Made by a program: the position numbers and the translations under genes. The notes under the pieces were generated by a model, which saw only the letters and a list, made by a program, of their open reading frames with translations, was not told the origin of the DNA and did no database searches. A DNA stretch of 20,747 nt from Ophiosphaerella korrae (lineage: Eukaryota; Ascomycota; Dothideomycetes; Pleosporales; Phaeosphaeriaceae), in assembly GCA_028456385.1 (NCBI GenBank), contig JALNQF010000593.1, forward strand, positions 1-20,747, in the 5' to 3' direction. Positions 1-9,570 of the stretch are shown piece after piece (the first letter of the stretch is position 1; every line of letters begins with the position of its first letter).

Positions 1-186
1 AAATAATAAAAGTACTAAGTATTAAAGTAGTAAAAATAAAAGTAATAAAGCTTATAGTATAAAGTAATATAAAAGTAATAATATAAAGATATAAATATTA
101 GATATATATATAATTTATTTAAAAAGTAAATTTATAAATATTAAATATATATAAAAGTAAGTAATATATTTAGTATATATAATATA
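1..186. other. C-depleted AT-rich tract (left part)
   Basis: This stretch is made almost only of A, T and G on the + strand; I count two C residues in 186 bases, while G is common, mostly as ApG. No gene or motif is seen. The composition matches 616-1975, so the two look like one tract split by the inverted-repeat element at 187-615. Confidence 0.6.
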
Positions 187-369
187 TAACGTATTCTATT
201 AGCGAAGCAGCTATATTACTAAGACGGCTACTCTAAAATACACTAAAAAATCGAAAATTTAATATCTAATATCTTAACAACTATACTATAATAACTTCTA
301 AAAATTTAATAGATTAAAGATTATATATATAGTAGTAATCTATAAAATTTTTAAAGCGTGCAGCCTAGT
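187..369 (+). repeat. Left inverted arm of the fold-back element
   Basis: This arm pairs with 433-615. It contains the C-bearing words GCGAAG, GACGGC and GCGTGC near its outer and inner ends. The other arm reads the same with transitions, for example GCAGC here against GTAGC there. Confidence 0.85.
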
Positions 370-432
370 AGTTCTTAAGATAGTAAAATTTTCTATAGTA
401 AAAAACACTTTTTTATTAATAATATTAAATAA

Positions 433-615
433 ACTAGGCTACACGTTCTAAAAATTTTATAGATTACTACTTTATATATAATCTTTAACCTATTAAATTT
501 TTAGAAGTTAGTATAGTATAGTTGTCGAGATATTAGATGTTGAATTTTCGATTTCTTAGTGTATTTTAGAGTAGCCGTCTCAGTAATATAGCTACTTCGC
601 TAATAGAATACGTTA
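433..615 (-). repeat. Right inverted arm of the fold-back element
   Basis: Read on the minus strand this arm matches 187-369 over its full length. By eye about a dozen sites differ, nearly all transitions, with two apparent A/C or A/T differences. Confidence 0.85.
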
Positions 616-1975
616 GTAGTATTAGTAGAAAAAGTAGAGTAGTAAAATAAGTATATTAGAGAAATAAGAATAGAATTTAGATTAAAAATTAGTATAGTTA
701 TTTTCTATATATAAAAGTCCTATTAGAAATTTATATAAAATAAAAACTAAGTAAAGTAAAATAGTAATAATATATATAAGATAAAAGCTATTTATATAAA
801 AGTATATTAAGTAATATAAAAATAAAGTTAGTAGTAAAAAAATAAAAAAAATATAAAGAATAGTTAAAGTAGATAAAAAGATTATAAATTAAAATAAGAA
901 TATAGTAGATAAGTATATTAATATATTAAGTAAAAAAGTTATTATTAAAAGTAATATTAGATAATAATTTAGTAAAGAAGTTTTAATAAATTCTATAATT
1001 TTAAGTAAAATAAGTAAAATTAATTAAAAGTAGAAAAAAATTAAAGTAAAATATAAAAATATAAGAGAATTATAAATATTAGAAGTAAAAGAAGTTAAAA
1101 GTAGTAATAAGTAAAATAAATATAAAGTAATGTAAGTTAAAGTAAATATAAGTATAAAAAAAATTAAAAAAAATTAAATAAAGATATAAGTATAATAAAT
1201 ATTAAAGTAAAGAAACTTAAAATTAAATATAAGTATAAGAAATATAAAAGAGTAATTAAGTTTAGTATAAAAATAAGTAAAATATATATTAAAAAGATAT
1301 TAAAATTAGTATAGATTTAGGTAATAGATAGATTAAAAATTATAAATAAAGTGTAAATATAAAGAAAGTAAATAATAAAAAGTTAAGTAAGGAATTAATT
1401 TATAATAAATAGTTATTAAGAAAAAATTAGTAAGAAAGTATTTAGATATAAAATAGTTTAAAATAATTATAAAAATAATATATAATAAAAAGAAAGAAAA
1501 TTTAAATAAAAATAATAATTAGAAGTTTAATATAAAAATTAAGAGAGTTAATATTAACATATAAAGAAATTTATAATTATAATAAGTATAGTATATACTA
1601 ATAAAAAGTAAGATTTAAAGATAAAATAAAAATAATAAATTAATAATTAAAAAATAAGTAGAAAGTAACTATATATATAGGATATTAGAAAAGTAAAATA
1701 AATTTTAAGTAAATAAATATAGAATTTAAGTTAAAAGTAAAATAAGTTTAATAAAAATATATATATAATAGATATTAAAATAAAAATAAAGAAGAGTATA
1801 GATATAAAACTAATTAAGTATAAATATAAAGTTAAAAATATTAAAGAAAATAATATATAATTTAAATATAAAAATAAAAATAGTATATATAAAATAAAAT
1901 ATATAAGTATAAGAGTAAGTAGAGTAAATAGTAAAAATAATTATATAGTTATTATAATACTAAGTAGTAAGTAAG
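616..1975. other. C-depleted purine-rich tract, no intact gene
   Basis: Over about 1.36 kb the + strand has only about a dozen C residues (six in 841-1920 by my count), while G stays near one in ten. A forward frame from about 940 to 1480 reads as a Lys/Ile/Gln-rich polypeptide broken by TAA and TAG, so this may be a RIP-killed coding region whose + strand C residues were almost all converted. I cannot recognise a family. Composition becomes ordinary from about 1975. Confidence 0.6.
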
Positions 1976-2034
1976 CTTATATATTATACGTAATTAGGCT
2001 AAGTAATATAGCGTAGTAGAATAGGTAACTATTT

Positions 2035-2500
2035 AGTAGTAAACGCTCTAGAGTAAGTACTTAAGAATAAATACTAGATAGTAAGTATATAGGAATATTA
2101 ATAGACCTTTATAAACTATTGTATTTAATCTTTTCTTTACTTCTTATCTTAATAGAGTATAATAACTAATACTTTAATTAGATTTTTATCTACTAATTAA
2201 TACTTATATACTTTATAATACTCTAATAAGAGCTAACTATTAATTAAGTTAAGTAACTAACTTATTTATTAACTATACCTATCTTATAGAAGCTTATATA
2301 TATTAGATTTAATAATATACCTAGCGTATTACTACTAAGATAGTCTATAATATCCTTTAATATTGTCCTTCGATATTATCTTACTTGTATAAGCCTTAAT
2401 AAAATAATACTAATAACTTATCTTATGTAGTAAGATACTACAATTCTAAATCTTTAATTTAATTTCTTATATCTCTTCTTGTTATTGCGATGTAGTACTA
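2035..2500 (-). pseudogene. Possible minus-strand coding relic, unknown function
   Basis: On the minus strand, in the frame whose codons begin at positions with remainder 2 on division by 3, the translation from about 2500 down to 2035 looks protein-like, with mixed Ile, Leu, Ser, Lys and Arg. It is broken only by TAA and TAG, the stops RIP makes from CAA, CAG or TGG. No domain is recognised and no start or end can be fixed. The rest of 1976-2810 shows nothing else I can support. Chance is a real alternative in sequence this AT-rich. Confidence 0.25.
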
Positions 2501-2810
2501 TAAAGTTTAATAGTAATAGTAGTACTATACCTTAATATTATCCCTTAATATTACTAGGTATAAGGACTATTATATATAGAACGATTTCTAACCTCTAATA
2601 TAGATAAAATAAAAATTTAACAATACTATAAACTTAAAAACATTACTATACTCTATTAATCTATATACTTCTATATTCTACTCGCTCTTAGTATAATACA
2701 AATAAATATAAGGTAAAATACCTAATATTAAGTAATAGTAATACAAGAAACAATAAATTATATAAGGAAATATAGTTTATAATAAATATAATTATATATA
2801 CCTAAAGAAG

Positions 2811-2852
2811 ATAGGAGATTAGTATATTTTTAAAAAAGCGCTAATCTCCTAT
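2811..2852. repeat. Hairpin, copy 1 of the GAGATTAG family
   Basis: ATAGGAGATTAG (2811-2822) is the exact reverse complement of CTAATCTCCTAT (2841-2852). The 18-bp middle contains runs of T then A that extend the pairing imperfectly. The right arm reads outward as GGAGATTAGCGCTTTTTT, very close to the arms at 20459-20517. It may be a minimal transposon relic, and the T-run could also act as a transcription stop; function is unknown. Confidence 0.7.
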
Positions 2853-2939
2853 TCTTACGTGCCTACAAGTATTAACTTATAACTCTAGGTATTATATATA
2901 TAAAGGTATAGAGAGGTTTTAATATTAAATTAAACTATA

Positions 2940-3800
2940 ATTAAGTACTTATACTAATATCTACACTATCTAGTTCCTATATAAGTTACTATACTAGATC
3001 TTATATTAATAATATAGTCTTAATATTAAAGCTATCTAACTTTTCCTCCTATAGATCTTCTAGTAGAAGTAGTAGTAGTAGGGCTTCTTCTTTTATATAG
3101 GCGATGTAGGTAGGTTTAATTATATTAACTAAGTCCTAGATTCCTAAGTAATATAATACAACTATATTAATTTACTTAGAAAATCGCCCTATTAGTAGAA
3201 ACCTCTTAATCTAAGTATTTAAAACTATTCCCTTTAGTAATAATATAAATATACTTATACTAAATTTATCCTTTAATATTCGCTATCGCTTTTGGTATTC
3301 TAAGTACTAGCTAAACTATTTCTAATTAGGTAAATCTTTCTAATTATCTTAGAGAGTTATATCCTAGCTATAAATAACCTAGAATAAGTTCTCTTTTGCT
3401 ACTATAGTAAAGCTACAACTATAACTACTAGAGTAAATAGTACACTTTTAGGTTAATATTTTAAGTAAATTATATTCTACTAAGAGTATAGCTATAATCT
3501 ACCTATACTTTATATTTCCTAAGCTTCTTACTACTTAACTTTGTTGTACTACTATAAATAATTTATAAAAGCTATTTATTTTATAAGCTATTAAGGCTAA
3601 ACCTAATATACTCCCTACTATTAACTAAGTTAGAACTAACTAGGTATCTAGCTTAGGTGTTAGTGTTAAGAGGTAGCTAGAAGATAATAGTACTTGCTAT
3701 AAGCTACAGGAGATAGTAAAGGGATAATAGATAGTATTCGATAGTACTACTAGTATCTAAGAGAGAATAATACTTACATTACTCTTTTTATAAGTATCGA
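2940..3800 (-). pseudogene. Minus-strand coding relic, segment A (unknown protein)
   Basis: One minus-strand frame (codon starts divisible by 3; checked at 3651, 3444 and 3084) stays protein-like for about 850 bp without a frameshift and is broken only by TAA or TAG. It includes a stretch near 3400-3445 reading K-C-T-I-Y-S-S that may once have been Cys-rich, and an acidic Glu/Leu-rich stretch near 3040-3090. No family is recognised. It may be the 3' part of the same gene as segment B upstream (3800-4745), joined through an intron or a lost frameshift. Start and stop cannot be placed because ATG and stops are both remade by RIP. Confidence 0.4.
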
Positions 3801-4745
3801 GCCTTTTATGCGCCTATATAGCGTACTAGCCCTACTTTAGATTATAACTATATAATGTTATAATCTTTAGTGTATTAGCCCTACTCCTAACTTGTACTAG
3901 GGTTTATAAGAGTCTTAAGTGTTTAACAAACCCTTGTTATAGTTAGAGTAGTAAGGATTAACTCTAGATCTAATTTATTAGCAAAAGCTCTTAACTTCTA
4001 GAATCTATTAGTAGTAATTCGTTTTCCCTCTTAATACTAAGCTCCCTATAACTATAATATTAATTACTACTCTTATAAGTAGTTAGATAAACTAATTACT
4101 ATAGCCTTTGCAATTATTATACTAACTACTTTAAGCTCTACACTACGTATCTTCTATATAGTAAAGCTTTAGTACTTTTACCTATTACTATTAATAGTTA
4201 TTTCGTTTATTTCTACTTAAGCTAAATCCTAAGTATTTATAACTATTTATATAAATCTTACTTCTAAGTAGTCTTTTACTCTTTTATTAAATTATTTTAT
4301 TAAACTCTCTTTCCTTATATATCTTTATTTTAAATACGTATTAGTTTTATTATAGCTACTATTCTCTTACTCTTCTATATTATTATCTAAGTAGTTTCTT
4401 TCTTATATATTATTATCTCTAATATCCTCTTTAGAATTAGGAACTTCTAAACAATATATTAAATATATACGCTTAATATACTGTAATAGCTTATTTTTTA
4501 GAGTTAAATAGGTTATCTAACGTAAGGCTATATCTAGTATTAAAGTAATAAATACTCGAGTTAGTTTAGTTTTACCTAGTAGTTTAGCGTAAATAGGTCT
4601 ATTAGTAGTAATACAAGTAACCTTATAGAATAAGGCCTACTTTGTATATATATCTAGAATAGATTTAGCTATAATAGATAATACTAACAAGGCTATAATA
4701 TATTTTTAGTATATCTTGTAACTAGTATTAGCTAGGAATACGTAA
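3800..4745 (-). pseudogene. Minus-strand coding relic, segment B (unknown protein)
   Basis: A second minus-strand frame (codon starts leaving remainder 1; checked at 4444, 3988, 3913 and 3835) reads as protein from about 4745 to 3800 with few interruptions. Visible pieces include I-T-T-N-R-P-I-Y-A-K and L-G-K-T-K-L-T near 4560-4610, and R-I-T-T-N-R-F with a Leu-rich stretch near 3950-4030. I do not recognise a domain. It is transcribed away from the helicase relic starting near 4940, so 4746-4940 would be a shared divergent upstream region. Gln and Trp codons appear as stops throughout. Confidence 0.4.
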
Positions 4746-4763
4746 TCTGTAATTTATTACAGA
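4746..4763. repeat. Perfect short palindrome in the divergent intergenic patch
   Basis: TCTGTAAT and ATTACAGA form an 8-bp perfect stem with a 2-bp loop. Both arms keep TpG and CpA, which are rare in the surroundings, and GTGCACGCAC follows at about 4789-4798. This makes a small less-mutated patch between divergent relics. An operator-like role is speculation. Confidence 0.45.
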
Positions 4764-4940
4764 GCGCAATAATATTTATCTAGGAGTACGTGCACGCACT
4801 AGCCTATAGGAATTTAGCTATAGTAGGGGGTTAAAATATATCTCTCCTTTCTAAGAGTATATTCTAAAATAGTAGACTACACTAGCGATATACTAAAATA
4901 TATATATATTAACTAAGTTTACTAAATTGTTATATACGCC
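4764..4940. other. Intergenic stretch between divergent relics
   Basis: No coding frame stands out. A G-run (AGTAGGGGG) occurs near 4830 and AT-rich runs near 4890-4910. It may hold promoters of the two divergent relics, but no element can be recognised. Confidence 0.3.
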
Positions 4941-5153
4941 CTATACTAATATATTATTCTACCTACTAAAGTTAAAGCTTATTTTAACAAAGAGTACTAT
5001 ACTATACTACTAAATATTAGGAGGAACATTACTAATAAGGTTAAGGAAGCTAATAAGGAGGTTAGATTAATCTAAGAATACTATTAACTCTATTTCCTAA
5101 ACGAGCCTATTAAGTAGATTAATAGCCTTACTCTCTACTACAAGTTATATTAC

Positions 5154-5228
5154 TATTTATACTACAACTATATTAGTAGTAGTTAAGTAGCTAAGAGTAA
5201 TATTATATAGTATATCTATAAAGTATAT
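5154..5228 (+). other. Possible eroded C2H2-like zinc finger of the helicase relic
   Basis: In the N-terminal frame, Tyr codons stand at 5154 and 5163 (spacing as C-x2-C) and at 5211 and 5226 (spacing as H-x4-H). TGT or TGC to TAT or TAC and CAT to TAT are the expected RIP changes. The segment around the second pair reads Y-I-Y-K-V-Y-N. The pattern suits the zinc-finger region in front of fungal RecQ helicases, but Tyr could also be original. Confidence 0.35.
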
Positions 5229-5466
5229 AATATTTACGTACTAAAGGGTACTAAGTAGTATTAAGAGGAATAGTATATAGAACAAGCTATAATTATCCTA
5301 AGTTAGAGATTCTTCCTATCTATACTACTACAATTTAGCTCTCTATAACTTACGCGTTACTTTAAAGTATATAATAATAGTAAGTCCTATACTAGTAGCT
5401 ACTAATTAGTAACTAACTAACTATTTAATTGTAAATAAAACTACTATACTAAGTATAATACTACTT

Positions 5467-5661
5467 TATAATCTATCCTTGTATAATTTATCTTTATATA
5501 ATCTATCCTCGTATAATCTATCTTTGTATAATCTATCTTTATATAATCTATTACTAATTAACCTATTTATAATCGATTTATCTTTATATAATCTATCTTT
5601 ATATAATCTATTTTTATATAATCTATCTCTATACAATCTATCTTTATATAATCTATCTCTA
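5467..5661 (+). repeat. 15-bp minisatellite, 13 units
   Basis: Thirteen uninterrupted units of the form TATAATCTATCTTTA run from 5467 to 5661 with point differences only. In the frame continuing the upstream helicase relic, each unit reads Q-S-I-F-I or similar, with the Gln codon CAA turned into TAA. In another frame it gives L-Y-N-L-S repeats and a 72-codon open stretch (5479-5697) that begins with TTG and has no ATG. That open stretch is a repeat artefact. The ancestral protein probably had a Gln/Ser pentapeptide linker between its zinc-finger-like and helicase parts. Confidence 0.85.
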
Positions 5662-7933
5662 TACTATACTTTAAATATCCTATCTATATCTACTTAGTAA
5701 CTAAGGAAGTAATTATAAGAAGTAAAGATATAAGTAATATAAGAAAAAAAGTAATACTAGCTTATTATACTACAATAGATAATAGCGCAAACAAATCTAT
5801 AGATTACTAATACTAAGTTTCTAGATATTCTAAGTAAAGTAAAGTTATAGCTAAATACATTAAAATATATTACTATACTAGATAAATAAGAGGAGAAGAA
5901 ACTATACTTCCTATATACTAGTGTTACTAGTATAGTCTAAATATAGTAGAATATTACTATAAAGATATTAAGGTATACTTGTATTTAGGTTATATAAGAA
6001 GACTTTAAAAATATCTCTCTATTTCTACTAGAGCTATATTAATACTTAAGTACCTCTTATATAATTTTACTCTAGAAGATATTTATCTTCTTCTACTAGA
6101 TATTTAATAATTAAGTAGTACTCTTATCTTCTCTAAAAGTATAATCCTATTAGAGGGTAGTATAGGAATAGATAATATAATACCTAGACTTAGAAAGTTG
6201 TACGTATACTACTATTAACGCAAAACACGACTATATACAATTAAACCTAATAGAAAAGCTATACTATAACTTCTAGATATCCCTTCTTAAATAGATAAGT
6301 CGATTAAGTAATCTTAAACTTATACTTATTATACCTATTATATTCCTATTACTTCTACTAAATAGTAATAGCTTCTAAGAAGTATACTACTTTATAATAG
6401 AACTATCTACGTTAAAGAAGATAGCTAGACTAGTAGTACTTTAATAATTATAAAATAAGTTTACTATACTAAAAGAATATAGAAAGTAAATAGTAGAAGC
6501 TTTATAGAGTCTAATATAAAATAAGGCTAATTTAATAATATAAGAATAAGAAGAGGCTAAATATATCTATATTACCTAAGAGAACTAGAATAAGGTAGTA
6601 GTAGATAACTTTAAGACTTAGGTATATTAGTATTTAATAATAGTATACTCTACTCTAATAAATTAGATTATTAACACTACGCGCTATAGTAGTCGCTTTT
6701 AATATAGAGAAAATATAGATACCTTTATATAGTAGTAGAGAGACGTTATTACTTTATATAGAATAAAGACTAGTCTATCTTCTTTTAATAATATAGTATA
6801 GCAAGAATATTATACTATAGTATAACTCCTTTAGTAACTTATATTTACTAACCTAGATTAACAACTCCCTACTATTCCTTAGGACGTATTTATTAATAAT
6901 CTAATATTAACAAGGCCTAGGTATACTATATTTAATCTTAAAATAAGTTTACTAAATCTATATAAGGATTTTATATATAAACAAGTTAAAAGGTATTATA
7001 ATATCTAATACCTTAGATCTCCTTTAAGTTAAGAAATACTTATAGTAAGTATAAGACTTCCTTATACACTTACTATACTTAGTATACCTTATAAGTAGCT
7101 AACGAGTAAGAGAGACTAAACTTCTTAGCGTCTACTATACTAACTAAAGTAATAGCTAGATCTAAAATATATTCTTATATAATAGCCTTGTAGCTATTAT
7201 ACTACGATACTATAAAGGATTTAACTAAGATAAATTAACTAAAACAATTTACTAATTTCTTCTTTAAAAGGTAGGTAGCCTACTTATATAGTACCTATAG
7301 CTTATTAGGCTATTTTATTATTAACTATTATTCTATACTATTAATCTAGAGTACTATATATAAGTATAAAGTACCTTACTCTAGCTAGACTCTAATAGCT
7401 AAGAATACCCTATAGCTAAGATCTTAGGTTAAGTTATTATAAAAGTAATAAGTCTATAGATAGAGTAAGAGATATATATTAGTATACTTTAGTACTTTAT
7501 TATTACCTTTAGTTAGTAAATAGATAGCCTAAATAGACTTTAAGAGCTCTCTAAAGAAGACGTAGATAAGATACTAAAAGAGTTAAATAATAAAGTACGT
7601 AAAATATAAGCTAGTTACTCTATATAAATAGCCTAGGAAGTCTATACTATAGATATATTACGTCTATCTTTATAGGGGTATAGCTAAGTAGAGGCTTATT
7701 TTAAGACCTTTTTATAGTAGTATAAAGTGTTAGGTTTTATAAAGATAGATAAAGAATATAGCTAGTATATAAATATACTTACTAAGTAGAAGTAATACTA
7801 ACTAGTAGAGCGTAAGTAAGCTATATTACGCCTACTCCTAGAAGTTATATTTAGCTAGTCTACTTAGTTTAGAGGCAAGTAAGAAAGAGTACTAAAAGCT
7901 ATCCTTAGAAGTAATATAGTTATACTATATATT

Positions 7934-7960
7934 ACTAGTACTAGATCTAGGAAAAGCCTT
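7934..7960 (+). other. Walker A of the RecQ relic, three Gly codons lost
   Basis: The codons read T-S-T-R-S-R-K-S-L. The three changed positions (AGT, AGA, AGG) follow a T, so each is a G-to-A change in TpG, restoring by inference to the RecQ motif T-G-T-G-S-G-K-S. ATP binding would be lost. Confidence 0.75.
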
Positions 7961-8209
7961 ATATTTCTCTTCTTAGCCTACTACTAAGAGTATAGCTAAA
8001 CTATTATTATTATACTTTTTATAGTACTTTACTAGGACTTCTTAGAGTAATATAAAGAGCTCTCTATTAATACTATAGTATAGTCTACTAAAGGCTATAA
8101 AGAAAACGTAAAGATTATCCTAGCTACTTTAGAAAGTATTAGTAATATACGTTTTATTGAATTTATTTATAGACTTAGTATTTCTAGCTAATTAGAGTAG
8201 ATAATAGTA

Positions 8210-8221
8210 GATAAGTTCTAC
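8210..8221 (+). other. DEAH-like box of the RecQ relic
   Basis: The codons GAT AAG TTC TAC read D-K-F-Y in the same frame as the P-loop 276 bp upstream. GAG to AAG after T and CAC to TAC are RIP-type changes, giving an inferred D-E-F-H. The preceding residues I-I-V fit the usual hydrophobic strand. Confidence 0.65.
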
Positions 8222-8737
8222 TATATATTACTACCTAATATCTATTTCTAGCTATATCTACTATAGTTAAAGATATTAGTATAGTATTAGATAGGGCTTA
8301 CACTACTATCTACAACTATTCTATTCTAGGAGTAAGATAGAGTATTTTAACTACTTAGCCTACTATCTAATATATAAGTATTCTAGGAACCTACTATTTG
8401 TACTAATATCTCCTATTAAGTAGAATATATTACTAAATAAAATTAGTAGGTAGCTAAAGATATAGCTTAATATATTACTAAATAACTATAGGAATTCTAC
8501 AAGATACTAGTATATATAGATCTAGCCTCTATAGTAGATAAGCTTACTACTATCTTAAGCTATAACTAATTCTATAGATAAATATTAGAACAAGATAAGA
8601 GTACTAACTAGAGAGAGTTTTATATACTAGGAAAGGGTATACTAGTTACTACTAATATATTTATAGCTAGTATTAATATCTCTAATATTTATAGTATCTT
8701 TTAGTTTAGTAAGCTAGAAACTATTATTAAGTAAATA

Positions 8738-8767
8738 TAAGAATCTAGAAAGAGTAGTTATAATAGT
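8738..8767 (+). other. Helicase motif VI remnant (arginine finger region)
   Basis: In the P-loop frame this reads Q(stop)-E-S-R-K-S-S-Y-N-S, matching the RecQ signature Q-E-S-G-R-x-G-R-D-G with G to R or S, D to N and the finger Arg replaced by Tyr (CGT to TGT to TAT is a two-step RIP path). Confidence 0.6.
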
Positions 8768-9023
8768 AATCTTAGTATTACCTACTTAGTGCTTAGGTTA
8801 TACGTACTAAACTACTATTTTAGCAAGGCTAATACATCCTATTAGATAAGAGTAGATATATTTATCTAGTCTAGAGAAGGCAACTATATATACTAGTAGT
8901 AGATCCTAGATTAATACTTTAATAATAACTAAAAGAGACGTATATATAAACTAACTAAAGTAAAGTATAATATTTACAAGATAGCCTTTTATAGTAGTTC
9001 TTATTTAGAGTATACCTAGTATT

Positions 9024-9280
9024 TAATAATACTAACTATAACGCTAATAATAATACTAACTATAATACTAACTATAGTACTAGTAATAATAACTATAGTA
9101 CTAGTAACACTAATAATAGTACTAGCAACACTAATAATAGTGCTAGTAATAATACTAATAGTATTACTAATAACACTAACTATAATACTAACTATAGTAC
9201 TAGTAATACTAACTATAGTACTAGTAATACTAACTATAGAGCTAGTAATAATAATAATAACTATAATAATAACTATAATA
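9024..9280 (+). repeat. Asn/Thr/Ser-type trinucleotide-rich minisatellite
   Basis: This 257-bp low-complexity stretch is built from AAT, ACT, AGT and TAT triplets. Three clean 21-bp units start at 9187, 9208 and 9229; the rest is less regular. In one frame it encodes Asn, Thr, Ser and Tyr only. It lies just after the C-terminal Cys motif of the helicase relic and was probably a coding low-complexity linker. Confidence 0.75.
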
Positions 9281-9565
9281 GCTAATCTAGTATATAATCT
9301 CTAGAAGTATATAATACTATCTATATTAATAAGTAAGACTAACTATAGTAGTATTTAGTTAGTATAAAGCCTAAAAAGATAAAAGTAGATAGATATAGAA
9401 AGCTTTATATAATTAACCCTACTAACTATACTAATATAAAAGTATTTATAGACTAATAGTATATTTTTATATATTTAAGAGAAGCTACTACTTATATAAA
9501 ATAGTGTCTTTAATACTATAATAGTAAAGTGTTACTAAATCTCTATCTATCTAATACTAAGTAGT
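9281..9565 (+). pseudogene. Likely C-terminal part of the helicase relic next to the LTR insertion
   Basis: The frame ending at 9570 reads T-T-Y-I-K-stop-C-L-stop-Y-Y-N-S-K near 9490-9540. This suggests an ancestral C-x2-C after a Trp or Gln, as in the C-terminal zinc-binding tails of telomere-linked helicases. It runs directly into the target-site duplication at 9566, so the retrotransposon appears to sit in or at the end of this gene. Confidence 0.4.
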
Positions 9566-9570
9566 ACGCT
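9566..9570. repeat. Target-site duplication ACGCT, left copy
   Basis: ACGCT directly precedes the first base of the 5' LTR and is repeated exactly at 16594-16598 after the 3' LTR. Five bp is the usual duplication for Ty3/gypsy integration. Confidence 0.9.

Larger units (their letters stand above)
187..615. mobile_element. Fold-back / MITE-like element with 183-bp inverted arms
   Basis: The left arm (187-369) is the reverse complement of the right arm (433-615) over 183 bp without gaps, around a 63-bp spacer. The outer ends read TAACGTATTC and GAATACGTTA. If the terminal TA is the duplicated target, the element proper is 189-613 (425 bp), as expected for non-autonomous Tc1/mariner or pogo-type elements. 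Arm mismatches are mostly C/T or G/A transitions, as RIP would produce. There is no coding capacity. It carries ordinary amounts of C and CpG, unlike the C-free sequence on both sides, so it has a different mutational history and probably inserted there. The superfamily is inferred from the TA ends only; a fold-back element or an inverted duplication is also possible. Confidence 0.8.
4940..9570 (+). pseudogene. RIP-killed RecQ-type DEAH helicase, telomere-linked-helicase-like
   Basis: This is a large plus-strand relic. The helicase core lies in one frame. A P-loop reads T-S-T-R-S-R-K-S-L at 7934-7960, where RIP of T-G-T-G-S-G-K-S-L explains each change. A DEAH-like box reads D-K-F-Y at 8210-8221 (expected D-E-x-H). 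A post-DEAH segment reads L-L-S-T-T near 8310, and motif V/VI reads Q-E-S-R-K-S-S-Y-N-S at 8738-8767 (family Q-E-S-G-R-x-G-R-D-G). K-Y-N-I-Y at 8963-8977 recalls a C-terminal C-x2-C. An upstream frame (4968-5700) holds a possible C2H2-like segment at 5154-5228. Such N-terminal zinc-finger plus RecQ proteins are known from fungal subtelomeres. Frame changes between about 5.9 and 7.6 kb imply introns or indels. Stops and lost P-loop glycines make it non-functional. The RecQ call is fairly firm; the telomere-linked subtype is an inference. Confidence 0.7.

Noticed and set aside
187..615. LTR pair or tRNA cluster
   Set aside because: The two similar arms are in inverted, not direct, orientation and contain no tRNA fold I can recognise.
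940..1480. Forward Lys/Ile/Gln-rich frame as a LINE or transposase
   Set aside because: It looks coding-like but no catalytic or binding motif can be identified; composition alone can give this.
5467..5661. CRISPR array
   Set aside because: Units are contiguous 15-mers without unique spacers.
5479..5697. 72-codon open frame as a real gene
   Set aside because: It begins at TTG, has no ATG, and is a translation of the 15-bp minisatellite; the flanking relic frame is a different one.
9024..9280. Centromeric or telomeric satellite
   Set aside because: The triplet-based 21-bp units are short, local and adjoin a coding relic; they do not resemble TTAGGG-type telomere repeats.
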